Shown: in pieces, positions 1 to 12,423 of the stretch
How positions within the stretch are numbered: position 1 is the first letter of the stretch
Layout: every line of letters starts with the position of its first letter
Assembly: GCA_002682825.1 (NCBI GenBank)
Contig: NOKP01000036.1
Span: 186,001 to 250,000 of the forward strand
Reading direction: 5' to 3'
Source: Neonectria sp. B-13
Taxonomy: Eukaryota; Ascomycota; Sordariomycetes; Hypocreales; Nectriaceae
DNA: 64,000 nucleotides
Made by a program: the position numbers and the translations under genes
Notes under the pieces: model-generated
Told to the model about the DNA's origin: nothing
The model's input: only the letters and a program-made list of their open reading frames with translations
The model's database searches: none

Positions 1-79
1 TTATATACAAAGCCATAAGATATAAGAGTTAGTATTACTAAAGTAAAATATAAAGGTTATAAAGATAAATATTAATATA

Positions 80-443
80 TTATTTAAATATAATAGTTCT
101 TAATAGTTTATACTTAGAAATATTACTATTAAAAATAATTATAATTGAATTCTTTACTTTTTAATATATTACTTTCTTAATTATAGATTAATTAATATAA
201 TATTATATATTAATTATATTACTATTAAAACTACTATTTAGATTATTATTTTTACATATTTATAATTCTATTAAATTATATATTTCTTATACTTAAGCTT
301 AATAAAAGGATAGATCTTTAGATGTTAAAACTAATTATTAACTTTTACTCCTTTTACTACTATTAGTTTATTAATACTAAGAATAATTATTAGACTTCTT
401 AAAACTCTTTTTATTAAATCTTTTTATATTTTATAATTAATAT
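80..443. repeat. Scrambled fragments of the ~1-kb R1 repeat
   Basis: Pieces of R1 sequence are recognisable but more decayed than the copies further in. Positions 85-125 resemble the R1 left end, 223-350 resemble the R1 right end read on the opposite strand, and 130-220 resemble an internal stretch. Target duplications cannot be defined. Positions 1-80 show nothing I can identify beyond AT-rich sequence. The mirror is 30521-30884. Confidence 0.5.
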
Positions 444-1463
444 TTAGATATAATAGTCCTTAGTAGTATACACCTAGAGAAGGGGCTAAAGGTTAAATAG
501 TATAAAAGAAAATAGAAAAAACAATAGTATAATAGGCTTAATACTTAAGCCTAAAGCAATAATAACTTAAGAAGATAAAAGTTTCTACTATAAAGTTAAG
601 GTATAAGTTTTACTGTCCTAATCAACTAGAAAAGCTAGATCTTAGAAAAGCTAGACCTTAGAAAGCTAGATCTTAAAAAAGGCTAAAATCCCTTAGGATA
701 AAAGCTTAGCTTATAAGATAACCTTTATACTTTCTAGGTTACTTTTTTACATTATATTCAACCTTCTATATAATATAATAACTATACTATTAATTGCATA
801 AGATAATCATTCAAATTGCATTATAGTCTAGTAAGCCCTTATTAAGTTATATATATAGGCTTTTATATAATCTATATAGTAAATTAAAAGAATATTTAAG
901 CCTTATTTCTATATTATAAATTATAGCTTAAAAGTCTAACCTAAGGTATATAAAATAGCCTATAATTAACTACTTTAGACCTAAAGAGTTAATCTAATTA
1001 GTAATCTTTAGCTATAATATCCTATTATAAAAGGAAATACAGTTTAATATAATAACTACTTAATAGATTGCAATAGAATAGTTCTTTCTAAAGAGGCTAG
1101 CTCTAAAGCTAGAAATAAATAATAATATTACTATTATAAAAAAGGAGTTCCTTAAGAAGCTATATAATCCTATTTATACCTTATAGATTATATAGTTAAT
1201 AAGTAATACTATACTAACTAACCTATAATCAAAGGAGTAATATATTAGAAAGTAAGAAAATCCTATGATTATCTCTAACATTAGCTATAAAGCTATATAG
1301 AGGGATTTAGTAGAAGGAGTTAGAAGCTAGAGAGGGTAAAAGTTAATAATTAGGTTTAAAATCTAAAGATCTATCCCTTTATTAAGCTTAAGCAAAGGAA
1401 ACATATGATTTAATATAATTATAGATAAGTAGAAATAGTAGTTCAAATAGTAGTTTTAATAGT
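444..1463 (+). mobile_element. R1 element, copy a (about 1 kb)
   Basis: This is a full-length copy of the R1 family, read from TTAGATATAATAGTCC to a decayed version of TTTCAACAGTG. Near 615-680 it holds short internal repeats built around GCTAGATCTTAGAAAA. It has no open frame, and the original coding content, if any, is not recognisable. Flanking sequences are similar but not identical, so the duplication is unclear for this copy. The family boundaries come from copies b and c. Confidence 0.7.
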
Positions 1464-3053
1464 AAATATAATTATTATATTATATAGAAGTAGGGTTATG
1501 AAATTAATTAGTACTTTTTCTACTAATTAATACTAATTGAAATTAATTAGTAAAATACTAATTAAATACTAAAAGCTTTAGTATTAGTATAGACTAATAC
1601 TACTTAATTTGAAATTAGTATTTAATTAGTATTTAGTATTTTAAATTAGTATTAGTATTAGTATAAAGTAGTATTAATTAAATACTAATTAATTAGTATT
1701 TTAGTATTAAATTAGTATTAAGATATATTTAAAGTAAAATAATATTTATTTAATAAATAAATACAATATAATATTAAAATAATATTATAAGATTAATTTA
1801 AAGATTTAATATAAAATAGTAATATAGTTAGTAAATAGATTCTTTAAAAGACTAATTATTAAATATAGCTTTTTAAGGTATTAGTTATTAATTAGAATCT
1901 TCTAAGAGATTAATTACTAATTAGAACCTTTGAAAAATAAGATTAATAATTAGTTATTATTAATATTAGGATTAGAATTACTAATTAGAATATTCAAGAA
2001 ATAAGATTAATAATGAATTATTATTAATACTAAGACTAAATTACTAATTAAAACCTTATAGAAATAGGATTAATAATTAGCTATTATTAATATTAGGATT
2101 AGAATTACTAAATAGAACCTTCTAGAAAGAAGATTAATAATTAACTATTATTAATACCAAGACTAAATTACTAATTAGAACCTTCTAGAAATTAGATTAA
2201 TAATTAATACCTTTAGTTTTATAACTATATAATATATTCTTTATTTCCCCTTTAGCTATTATCCTTTTGGTATTATTTAATCTATTCTATCTATATTATC
2301 TTATTATTGCTATCCTATTAAAATCTATCTTTTTCTTCTCTATGGATTTATTTGATGAATTTAATCCTCTTTCTGAGTCTAAGGCTGAGACTAATCCCTT
2401 TTTAGAAGAAGCTAGCCAATTAGCTTACTATGAAATAGATAGTCTCAATCAATTAGGTCTTAACTCAGAAATAGCTTCCTTTTCTTTATAAGCTATTCTA
2501 GAGGATATAAGCTCTAGAGCTTATATCTTTAAATATAGCTTATTTAAAAGGACTTTATTACCTTCTAAGGAAGGTAATAAGCTAGAAATGGAGGTTAGCT
2601 GTATAATATAAGTTCTTTCTTTTAATAATCTTATTTTAACCTTATTTAATAAGCTACTAATTATACTAGGTGTAATTATAAGAAGATTGTAAAGGTTTAA
2701 GGATTTTAATCTTCTAACTTTCAAAAACACTATGAGGCTAAGCATTTACAAATTGCTTATAATAAAAGGTCTAAATCAATTAGAAAAAGAAGTAAGTTAC
2801 CTTATTATTTCCTTTTTAACTAATAAGCTAATTTAAATTAGAAGAAGACTTTATAAAGCTATCTAGTCCCTTTGGCCTTAATATTAGGAATAAGAGGTCT
2901 AGGTAGGACTTACCTAGCTATTCTAATAGCTTTAAGGAAGAAGAAGCTTTAAAGAAGATTCTTTATTTTCTTATTGAAAATAACCTATCTTTTAATGTTT
3001 TGAATTCCTATAGTTTTCAAGACCTTCTAACCTATTATAATAAGTAAGTTAAT

Positions 3054-3150
3054 TTCTATTTTCTATTTCCTATTTTCTATTTCCTATTTCCTATTTCCTA
3101 TTTCCTATTTGCTATTTCCTATTTGCTATTTCCTATTTCCTATTTCCTAT
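3054..3150. repeat. Microsatellite-like (CTATTTC)n tract
   Basis: About a dozen imperfect copies of a 7-bp unit, CTATTTC, with variants CTATTTT and CTATTTG. It lies inside an intron or decayed part of the H1 transposase. The mirror is at 27814-27910. Confidence 0.85.
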
Positions 3151-3695
3151 TAAAATATATACTAATTTAAATTAGGGCTAGCCCTCTAGTTAATAGGTGG
3201 AAGATTAAGGGTATCTTAAATAATACCTTTAATAATAGCTTATTATAGCTAAATAAGTAACTAGAGGAAAATATATTAGACTTAGGGTCTTTTTCTCTAA
3301 CATTTAATATATGGACTTTAAATACTCAAATAGCCTATTTAGGCATTATTATTATCTTCTTAGATAAAGATTTTAAGCTTATTTATAAGCTAATTAGTAA
3401 GTAAAGATTTTATTATACTAATTAATTATAATAATTTCCTATTTAGAAGTTAGCTAATCTTATTAATTTAACTAACTTCTAAATATGCTTTAATTAGCTT
3501 TCTGAAAGCTATACTAGCCTTTATATCTATAAGGAATTTATATAAGCTTTAATCCTTTATCTAGCTATTATAGTTAATTCTATATTTAGGTAAGTATTTT
3601 CTTTTAATTAATTAATTAAACTTTTAAGCTTTTAAGCTAATTATAATCTTAATAGTATTATAAGAGATAATACAGCAAATAATAATACATTTATC

Positions 3696-4376
3696 CAGGG
3701 TTGTGAAATTAGTTAGTCCGGACTAACTAAAAACAAATTTAACTAGTCTTTAGTTAGTCTAGACTAATTAGAATTAGTCTTTATTTAGTCTAGGCCTAGA
3801 CTAGGACTAACTAATCTATAACTAGTTTTTAGTTAGTCTAGGCCTGGACTAGGACTAACTAATTTACTAGTCCAGGCTGGACTAATTCTATTTAAAGTAG
3901 GATTATTCTAGATAATAAAGCTAGTTATTTAATTATTAGATAAATATATCTATCTTACTTATTAAATCTAGTTTACGTACATATTAGATCTATACATATA
4001 GCTATTTTTAATAATTAAATATATGCTATTTAAAAGTATAGATAACTTTAAAAGGCTAAATATTTACTAAGAATAATTACATAGGAATTATATTTACATC
4101 TAGATATAGGTTTTAAAATAAGCTATATTTTAATAGCTATTTTATAGCTTATTTTAGACCTTCAAGTTCTATAAACTAGTCCAGGCCTAGACTAAAACTA
4201 GAACTAGTTTTTAGTTAGTTAGTCTAGGCCTGGACTAGGACTAGGACTAGTTTCTAATTAGTTAGTCTACCTATGGACTAAAACTAGTTTCAATGGACTA
4301 AAAACTAACTAAAAACTAACTAATTTAAACTAGTCTTTAATTAGTCCAAAATGGACTAACTAATTTCACAACCCTA
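3696..4376. mobile_element. Non-autonomous hAT element M1 with 8-bp target duplication
   Basis: This 681-bp element has inverted ends CAGGGTTGTGAAATTAGT and the complement ending CACAACCCTA. It is flanked on both sides by CATTTATC (3688-3695 and 4377-4384), a perfect 8-bp target duplication as made by hAT transposases. It interrupts the H1 frame at the position matching NTFISAFKDNY in H2. The interior is AT-rich with repeated TAGTCC/GGACTA motifs near both ends and no coding potential. Confidence 0.92.
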
Positions 4377-4470
4377 CATTTATCTCTGCTTTTAAAGATA
4401 ACTATAAGCTATCTTTAAATTAGAGGTATAAATATAATATTCACTATATAGCTTATATAATTAACCTTAT

Positions 4471-6157
4471 CACTGTTGAAACTACTATTTGGACTACTGT
4501 TTCTGCTTATCTATGATTATACTAAATCATATGTTTCCTTTGCTTAAGCTTAACAGAGGGATAGATCTTTGGATTTTAAACCTAATTATTGACTTTTGCC
4601 CCCTTTAAACTCCCTCTGCCAAATCCCTCTATATAGCTTTATAGCTAATGTTAAAGATAATTATAGTAAGATTCTTTTACTTTCTAATGTATTACTTCTT
4701 TGGTTATAAGTTAATTAGTATAATATTACTTATTAGCTATATAACCTATAAAATATAGTTATTATACTTTAGACTATTAATAAACCTTTTCTTTATATTA
4801 GTAATATTATTATTCCTTTCTAGCTTTAAAGTTAGTCTTTCTAAAAAGATCTATTTTATTATAATCTATTAGACTATTATTCTATTAAGCTAGATTCTAT
4901 CTTATAGTAGGATATAATAATTAAAGACTTTTAATTAGACTAATTCTTTAGCCTTAAGGTATTAATTAGTTTTAATCTTTTTTATATCTTATAGATTAAA
5001 CTTTTAAACTATAATTTATAGCTTAGAAATAAAGCTTAAATCTACTTAAAATAGGTTATATAAGTTATATAAGAGCCAATAGGTATAGCTTAGTAAGAGC
5101 TTACTAGGCTATAGTATAATTTAAAAGGTAGTTATTTTATATAATTAGTTATATAGTTATTATATTATATAGAAGGTTGGATAGAATGTAAAGAGCCTAG
5201 AAAGTATAGAAGTTATCTTAAAGACTAAGCTTTTATCCTAAGGGATTTTAGCCTTTTCTAAGATCTAGCTTTCTAAGGTCTAGCTTTTCTAAGATCTAGC
5301 TTTCTAAGGTCTAGCTTTTCTAAGATCTAGCTTTTCTAGCTGATTAAGGCAGTAAAACTTATACCTTAACTTTATAATAGGAACTTTTATCTTCTTAAGT
5401 TATTATTGCCTTAGGCTTAAGTATTAAGCTTATTATACTATTGTTTTTTCTATTTTCATTTATACTATTTAATCTTTAGCCCCTTCTCTAGGTATATACT
5501 ATTAATAGGGTTATGAAATTAGTTAGTACTTTTTAGTTAGTAATTAGTAACTAACTAAAATCACTTACTAATTACTAACTAATTACTAAAACTTTTAGTA
5601 ATAGTTAGGCCTATTACTAACTAATTTGATTTTAGTAATTAGTTAATAATTTAATAACTAAAGACCTAATAATATTATATTTATAGTCTTAAAAGATATA
5701 TATATTATTAATTAGATATTAATAGAAAGTAATAGAATCTTATTCTTAATAAGATAAAAATAAAGATAATTTATAATAAAGTAAAAAAGAGCTATAAAAT
5801 CTTATTATAAAGAATACTAAGCTAAGTATTATTAAATAGAGCTAATAAAAGCTATTAAATATTAAAATTAATACTATTAAAATAAGTACTATTAATAAGA
5901 GAGTAATAGAGAGCTATAGAATGTTAATATTAGTAAAATATATTATAAAGCTTATATATATATCTTATTATAATTACTAAATTAAGTACTAATTACTAAA
6001 ACTTTAATTAGTAATTTTACTAACTAATTACTAAAAGTTTTAGTTAATTACTAACTAATTACTAAAGTGAATTAGTTAGTAATAGTTAGAGTAGTTACTA
6101 ACTAATTACTAACTAACCAAAATCACAACCCTAACTACTAAGAACTATTATATCTAA
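4471..6157 (-). mobile_element. R1 element, copy b, with a nested hAT element
   Basis: The copy is inserted in the reverse direction, starting CACTGTTGAAAC and ending TATTATATCTAA. The host sequence ATAATTAACCTTAT is present on both sides (4457-4470 and 6158-6171), a perfect 14-bp duplication. It splits the H1 transposase in the conserved region just before the AQDILK-like motif. Its own sequence is split by element M2 at 5506-6133; without M2 it would be about 1.06 kb. There are no terminal inverted repeats, and the duplication is too long for hAT, Tc1 or LTR elements. Confidence 0.88.
5506..6133. mobile_element. Non-autonomous hAT element M2 nested in R1 copy b
   Basis: This 628-bp element has ends TAGGGTTATGAAATTAGT and AAAATCACAACCCTA. 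The 8-bp duplication is ACTATTAA on the left (5498-5505) and ACTACTAA on the right (6134-6141); the single difference is a C-to-T change. Both end regions closely match the two ends of transposon B, so M2 looks like an internally deleted derivative of B. The middle has decayed repeats of about 60 bp and no open frame. Confidence 0.88.
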
Positions 6158-7369
6158 ATAATTAACCTTATAGTGTAAGATATCTTAAAGGAATTCCTTT
6201 TATCAAAGGAATTAGAAATAGTATTATCTGATTAAAATAATACTATTTTACAAAAAATTCTTAGCTCTTTATCTAGTAAGTCTACTAATATCCTTAATTA
6301 TAAGCTTATTCTAATTTAATATAGGTCTTATTACTTAGATTTAAAGAATAGCTATTTTAACTAAGTATATAACTGAGGTTAAGCAGCTATTAGAAGAAGG
6401 AATAAAACGGTTTCAAAGGGAAAATAGCCTTCTTATTAAGAAGAAAAGGATCTCTCTAGGTATGTATATTTTTAACCTTATTTTAACCTTAATTTAACCT
6501 TAATTTAAAAGCTAACTATTTAAATAGATAATTTAATCCGCTGGAATTTAACATTTAAAATGATTGAATCTTGCCTTGAATTAAAAGACCCTTTAGGCTA
6601 TGTCTATAAGAATACATCTAATACAGATTTTGAAGAGGTAATTAGATAATTTCTTATCTCTTTTTCCTTATAATAATATTAATATTGAAATATAGGTCTT
6701 TTTAGGAGATATTAACTGGGATTTCCTAGTTGAAGTTAAAAGACTATTTAAGGTCTTTGTAAAACCTTCAATTAGGCTATAAGGGCAATTTTATACTATT
6801 ATGCTAGAAGTAGGGTTAGGAAATTAGTTAGTACTTTTTAGTTAGTAATTAGTAACTAACTAAAATCACTTACTAATTACTAACTAATTACTAAAACTTT
6901 TAGTAATAGTTAGAGCTATTACTAACTAATTATTAAAACTTTTAGTAATAGTTAGAGCTATTACTAACTAATTTGATTTTAGTAATTAGTTAGTAATTTA
7001 GTGACTAAAGGTTTAATAAGATTATATTATATAATGTATATTATTAATTAGAAAGTAATAGAAAGCTATAGAATCTTATTATTAATAATACTAAGATAAA
7101 TATTATTATTTAAAAAGTAATAGAAAGCTATAGAATATTAATATTACTAATACTAAGATAGGTATTATTAATTAGAAGGTAATAGAAAGCTATAGAATAA
7201 TAATATTACTAATACTAAAATAGGTATTATTAATTAGAAGGTAATAATAAGCTATAGAATTATAATATTACTAATACTAAGATAACTATTATTAATTAGA
7301 AAGTAATAAAAAGCTATAGAAATTTACTATTAATTATAAGAAGTCTTAAATCTATCTTAAGATATATAT

Positions 7370-8376
7370 TTAAATAGAATAGTCCTTAGTAGTATATACT
7401 TAGAAAAGGGGCTAAAGGTTAAATAGTATAAAAGAAAATAGAAAAAACAATAGTATAATAGGCTTAATACTTAAGCCTAAAGCAATAATAACTTAAGAAG
7501 ATAAAAGTTTCTATTATAAAGCTAAGGTATAAGTTTTACTGCCCTAATCAGCTAGAAAAGCTAAATCTTAGAAAAGCTAGATCTTAGAAAAGCTAGATCT
7601 TAGAAAAGGCTAAAACCCCTTAGGATAAAAGCCTAGCTAACCTTTATACTTTTTAAGCCTTTTATATTCTATTTAACCTTCTATATAATATAATAATTAT
7701 ACTATTAATTATATAAGATAACTACTATCTAAATTATATTATAGCCTAATAAGCCCTTACTAAGCTATATATATAAGCTCTTATATAACCTATATAGTAA
7801 ATTAAAAAAATATCTAAGCCTTATTTCTATATAATAAATTATAGCTTAAAAGTCTAGCCTAAGGCATATAAAATAGCCTATAATCAACTACTTTAGACCT
7901 AAGAAATTTATCTAATTAATAGTCTTTAGTTATAATATTCTACTATAAGGAATATAGCTTAATATAATAATAGTCTAATAGATTATAATAAAATAGCTCT
8001 TTCTAGAGAAGCTAGCTCTAAAGCTAGAAAGGAATAGTAATATTACTATTATAGAGAAAGAGTTCCTTAAGAAACTATATAACTCTATCTATACCTTATG
8101 GATTATACAGTTAATAGATAATATTATTCTAACTAACCTATAGCTAAAGGAGTAATACATTAGAAACCAAGGGAATCCTATAGTTATCTCTAATATTGGC
8201 TATAAAGTATGGAGGGATTTGGCAGAAGGAGTTAGAAGCTAGAAGGGGTAAAGGTTAATAATTAGGTTTAAAATCTAAAGATCTATTCCCCTATTAAGCT
8301 TAAGCAAAGGAAACATATGATTTAATGCAATTATAGATAAGTAGAAATAGTAGTCTAAATAGTAGTTTCAATAGTG
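7370..8376 (+). mobile_element. R1 element, copy c (1007 bp) with 14-bp target duplication
   Basis: This is the cleanest uninterrupted R1 copy. It is flanked by CTTAAGATATATAT at 7356-7369 and 8377-8390, a perfect 14-bp duplication. It begins TTAAATAGAATAGTCC and ends TTTCAATAGTG. Internal short repeats (GCTAGATCTTAGAAAA) lie at about 7560-7615. No reading frame survives RIP. The long duplication and lack of inverted ends suggest a retroposon (LINE- or SINE-like), but no poly-A or reverse transcriptase is visible. Confidence 0.88.
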
Positions 8377-8501
8377 CTTAAGATATATATATTCTAGATT
8401 TCTAATTCAATTTCAAATAAGCTATTATCTATTAAGCTATCTATTAAGCTATATTTTAAGCTATCTTAGCTATCTATTTAGCTATTTATTCTTTTATAAT
8501 G

Positions 8502-11500
8502 GACTATAATAGTGATTATAATCCTATACCTTTAGTTTCAGATATTAAAACTAACCCTTTTTCAGAGTCTATTTCATCTGAATTAGAAAATGCTATTATT
8601 TTAGATAATTCTAACTTAGCTGAAAATGAATTAGACTCTAAAATAGCCTCTTCTTCTACTTTAATTAGCTAAAATAAAGATATAGATTCTAGAATTTATA
8701 TCTTTAAAAATAGCTTATTTAAGTAGACAATATTACCTAATATAGAAAGTAATAATAGGGAAATGCAAATTGAATATACAATATAAGTCTTTTTTATTTA
8801 TATTCTATTTTCTATATACTAATTAGTATTTTTAGGTATAATTATAAGAAGATTGAAAAGATTAAGGGATTTCAATCTTCTAATTATATAAGGCATTATC
8901 AATTTAAGCATTCAGAAATTGCTTATAATAAAAAGACTGAATTAACTAAGAAAAGATGTAAGTTATTAAATTAAGCCTATTATTAATTTAAAGACTAATT
9001 ATCTAATAGAAGTTGATATAAATAAGAATAAAAGCTTTTTTGATTTATCTATAAATAAAAAAGCTTAGCTTAATACATCTTTTAATGAAGAAGAAGCCCT
9101 TAAAAAGATTCTTTATTTTCTTATAGAAAATAACCTATCTTTTAATATTTTAAATTCCTATACTCTTTAAGACCTTCTAACCTATTATAATAAGTAACTA
9201 TTTTCCTATTTTAGCCTTATAAGCTTACAATATACTAACTTTAATAGGGCTAGTCCTTCTATTAATAGGTAGAAAATTAAGGGTATTTTAAAGGATACCT
9301 TTAATAATAGCTTATTATAATTTAATAAGCAATTAGAAGAGAATATCTTAGACTTAGGGTCTTTTTCCCTAACGTTTAATATATGGACTTCAAATACCTA
9401 AACAGCCTTTTTAGGCATTCTTATTATCTTTATAGATAAGAATTTTAATCTTATCTATAAGCTAATAGGTAAATAAAGACCTTATTATACTAATATTTTC
9501 CTATTTAAAGGTTAACTAATTAGCTGAATTTAACTAACTTTTAAATAGGTTTTAATCAGCTTAATGAAAGTCATATTGGCCTTTATATCTATAAGGAATT
9601 TATTAATGCTTTAATTCCTTATCCCTCAATTACAATAGATACTACATTTAGGTATATTCTTTTAAGATTCTAACTATTTAAGACATAAGCTAATAAATAA
9701 CCTTATTATTAGTATTACAAGGGATAATGCAGCAAATACTAATACCTTTATTTCTGCTTTTAAAGATAACTATATGTTATCTTTAAATAAAAGATTTAAA
9801 TATGATATTTACTGTATAGTGCATATAATTAATATTATAGCGCAAGATATCCTTAAGGAATTTATTTTAGCTAAGGAATTAGAGGTATTATTATCTAATC
9901 TAGATAATAATATCTTAAATTCCTCTAATAATGAGTTTACTAGTAAGTTATCTTAACCTTAATTTAAAGCTTAAGCTAATTAATTATCTTTAGCTCTTAT
10001 TACTCGAATTCGAAGAATTGGTGTTTTAACTAAATATACAACTGAAGTTAAACAGCTATTAGAAGAAGGAATAGCTAAATTCCAAAGGGAAAATAAGCTT
10101 CTTACTAAGAAGAAAAAGATCCCTTTAGGTAAGCTTATTCTTATTTTATTTAAAGCTAATAAGCTAATTTAATTAAATAATTCTACTAGATAGAATTCAA
10201 CATTTAATATGCTTGAATCTAGTATTAAATTAAAAGATCCCTTATCTTATATTTATAAGAATACAACTAATAAGGAATTTAAAGAAGTTAGTTATTTCCT
10301 ATTTTAATAAGCTTAAAATACTAATAGCTAAATATAGATCTTTCTATCTGATTATGAGTGGGCCTTTCTAGTTGAAATTAAAAGACTATTTAAAGTCTTT
10401 ATAAAACCTTTAACTAGATTATAGAGTCAATTTTATACTATTATGCCTAAAGGCTTATTATTTATATATCAAATTTATAATAAGCTAAAAGGTTTAAATA
10501 AGGCTTTTATTAGCTATAGTAGTAAAAAGACTCAATTGGTAAGCTTTCCCATTATATTCTTATTAGTATTTATAGTAATTTTAGCCTTAGTTAATATTAT
10601 CTAATAGATTAAAATAATACAGTAGATAACATATCGTAATTAATATAATAAGATACTATACCTAGTACTATTAATCCCAATAACTTAAATATAGTAAGCT
10701 TTCCTAGTAATATGGTTCATATTAATATTATACCTTGAGCCTATTTTTGCAATCTATCTAGGTCCTTCTCTCTAACCTTAATATCCAATTCATAAAAAGC
10801 TTATCCTAAACTATAGTATATATAAATAACCTAATTGTCTCTTATTAAGCTGATAAGTCCAGCCAGCCTTCTTTCCTCTTTCTTAATACACTATAATACA
10901 GTATAATACAACTATAATACATTCTACTTTTACTATTATCTACTATATCTTATAACCTAATAGTAAGAAATAGAGCTATAAGATATATAAAATAGAATAC
11001 TATTACTCTCTAGATAGAGAGATTAAGCCTACTAAGTATAAGTAGTAGCTTTATTAGGCTAAAATCTATAATCTTAATAACTTTAAGTCCAACTATATAA
11101 CAGTTAGTACTATCTAAATAGTATATCTAGCTATATTTAGCTACTATCTGCTCCTAAACAATAAAGGTACTAAAGTCAATAATATTAGCTTTATTAAAGA
11201 GGAAAAGGAGTTTCTCGAAAAGCTCACTAGAAGATTGGAAGCTAGGTTATACTAGGATAAAGCTATTACTAACAAATTAACTAGAGATAAATATGCCCTA
11301 TGGTTCTAGGAGCTGCTGGGGTGCGTAGAGCTAGTGCAGATGGCCAGCTAGTGCATTGTGAAATCGGGGGGAAACACAAGGATCAACAAGGGTAGGATCA
11401 TGTGCTAGGAACAGGGTTAAGGAAAAACTTAGACTGGATAGAAAAGGTAGATAGGTTCGGGTCAGATGCAAAGATTAATAAAGAACTTTAAAACCAACCA

Positions 11501-12423
11501 GGCTTAAGACAAAGAAATCAATGTGTAATACAGTAATCATTATACATTAGGTTCCCTCATAGAGGGATTCTTATTAGTATATAATTCATTAACCTTCTAA
11601 TTAGGCTCAAGCCTATTTAAAGCTCTCTCAAGATATAGAAGCTGGCTTAAATAAGCTTGAAAGATATTTCCCTTGACAGCTTACTAATAGAAATATAACT
11701 AACTATAAGCCCTATCTTTATAGTATTATTTTAGACCCTAGGTTTAAATTAATGCACTTTAAAGATAATCACTTATTAGCCTTTTATCCTTCTATTAGTC
11801 AGGATATAATTAGTCTATTTAAGGCTGATTATCAAAAGTAAGTAATTTAACCTATTTCTATTTACATTATCTATTTACTAATTACTTAATAGAATTAAGC
11901 TAGAACGAGGAGACTTTAATCAGCTAATAGGGCCTAATCTCTCTTTTGATGAATTAGGTTAAGACCCTATTTTAGAAGATAAATTATCTTCTAATGAAGG
12001 GTCTGAAAATGAATTTTATATAAGTGATATTCCTAAAGAAGAGGAATATCTGACTTATATAAATAAAGCAGTCTTACCTAAAAAGGTTAGTCTTATTTAT
12101 TCTATTAGCTATTTAACCTATTAACTAACCTTATTTAAATAGACTAAAAATACCAGAATATTAAAGAAATAACTCAATTCGATTTCCTAATTTAGCTATA
12201 TTAGCTAGATGCTATTTAGCTATTCCAGCTACTTCTACTGCTATTAAAAGCACTTTCTCAATTAGTAATAATATTATTACTAAATCGAGAAATAGGCTAT
12301 TACCTAATACAGTTAGGCAGCTTATTTTACTAAAAAGCTGGAATAAAAGCTTTAATGATTTAAAGAAGGAAGAAGAAGAAGAAAATAAGAAAGAAATAGA
12401 AAGAGAAGATTAGTTAGATTAGG
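8502..12423 (+). pseudogene. hAT transposase remnant H2 (best-preserved copy)
   Basis: The frame starts at an ATG near 8502 (MDYNSDYNPIPLVSD). In order there follow: a BED-finger-like block near 8840-8955 (ends HSEIAYNKKTELTKK); WTS-x-N and FLGI near 9385-9430; ITRDNAANT near 9715, which carries a conserved Asp; IYCIVHIINIIAQDIL near 9800-9855, the C-x2-H motif; a WNSTFNML-like motif near 10195; and the C-terminal dimerisation domain (TKSRNRLLPNTVRQLILLKSW) near 12275-12345. These are established hAT landmarks. Introns with GTAAG donors appear near 8955, 10130 and 10540. Many stops make it dead. Confidence 0.85.
11296..11560. repeat. GC-richer island inside H2, possibly LTR-derived
   Basis: About 265 bp of nearly normal base composition lies in otherwise 75-80% AT sequence, in the foreign insert within H2. 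A TG...CA segment (TGTGAAATCG to ATTATACA) could be a solo LTR, but I found no target duplication. A 14-bp direct repeat, ATTCTTATTAGTAT, occurs near both ends of the larger insert (about 10553 and 11568). The origin is unresolved. Confidence 0.45.

Larger units (their letters stand above)
1491..6810 (+). mobile_element. hAT DNA transposon A, RIP-degraded, right end missing
   Basis: The element begins with a decayed terminal repeat (TAGGGTTATGAAATTA) and contains transposase copy H1. Its right end is lost where transposon B starts at 6811: H1 breaks off in the motif that reads GQFYT followed by M, whereas in H2 the frame continues. It carries two nested insertions, a 681-bp hAT element at 3696 and R1 copy b at 4471. 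Between about 1860 and 2205 are roughly five tandem units of about 62 bp. Confidence 0.75.
2342..6810 (+). pseudogene. hAT transposase remnant H1
   Basis: A plausible ATG at 2342 opens a frame (MDLFDEFNPLSESK) that soon meets stops. Further on come a BED-finger-like stretch near 2670-2780 (ending in AYNKR-like residues), a tryptophan region near 3310-3370 that reads IWT followed later by GI, and the C-x2-H region interrupted by insertions. After the R1 insertion, hAT coding sequence resumes (WN-S/T-F-N region near 6540-6570). Known hAT transposases carry these motifs in this order. Introns, stops and two insertions make it non-functional. Confidence 0.75.

Noticed and set aside
2267..2745. 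Two 74-codon open frames, one on each strand (2267-2491 plus, 2521-2745 minus)
   Set aside because: The plus-strand frame starts at a TTG and is the decayed N-terminal part of a hAT transposase; the minus-strand frame is antisense to it. Their mirror copies near 28.2-28.7 kb are the same sequence.
3696..4376. Possible mimp element
   Set aside because: Mimp ends begin CAGTGGG and make TA duplications. These ends begin CAGGGTTGTG and have 8-bp duplications.
5506..5520. TAGGGTTA-like motif resembling telomere repeat TTAGGG
   Set aside because: It occurs once per transposon end and never in tandem; it is part of the hAT terminal repeat, so this is not a telomere.
4471..6157. R1 as a solo LTR because one end reads TGTTGAAAC
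   Set aside because: The duplications place the boundary two to three bases further out (CACTG), are 14 bp long, and the other end is not CA.
9774..9956. 60-codon open frame and its mirror at 21008-21190
   Set aside because: It is an internal fragment of the H2 transposase (C-x2-H motif), not a separate gene.
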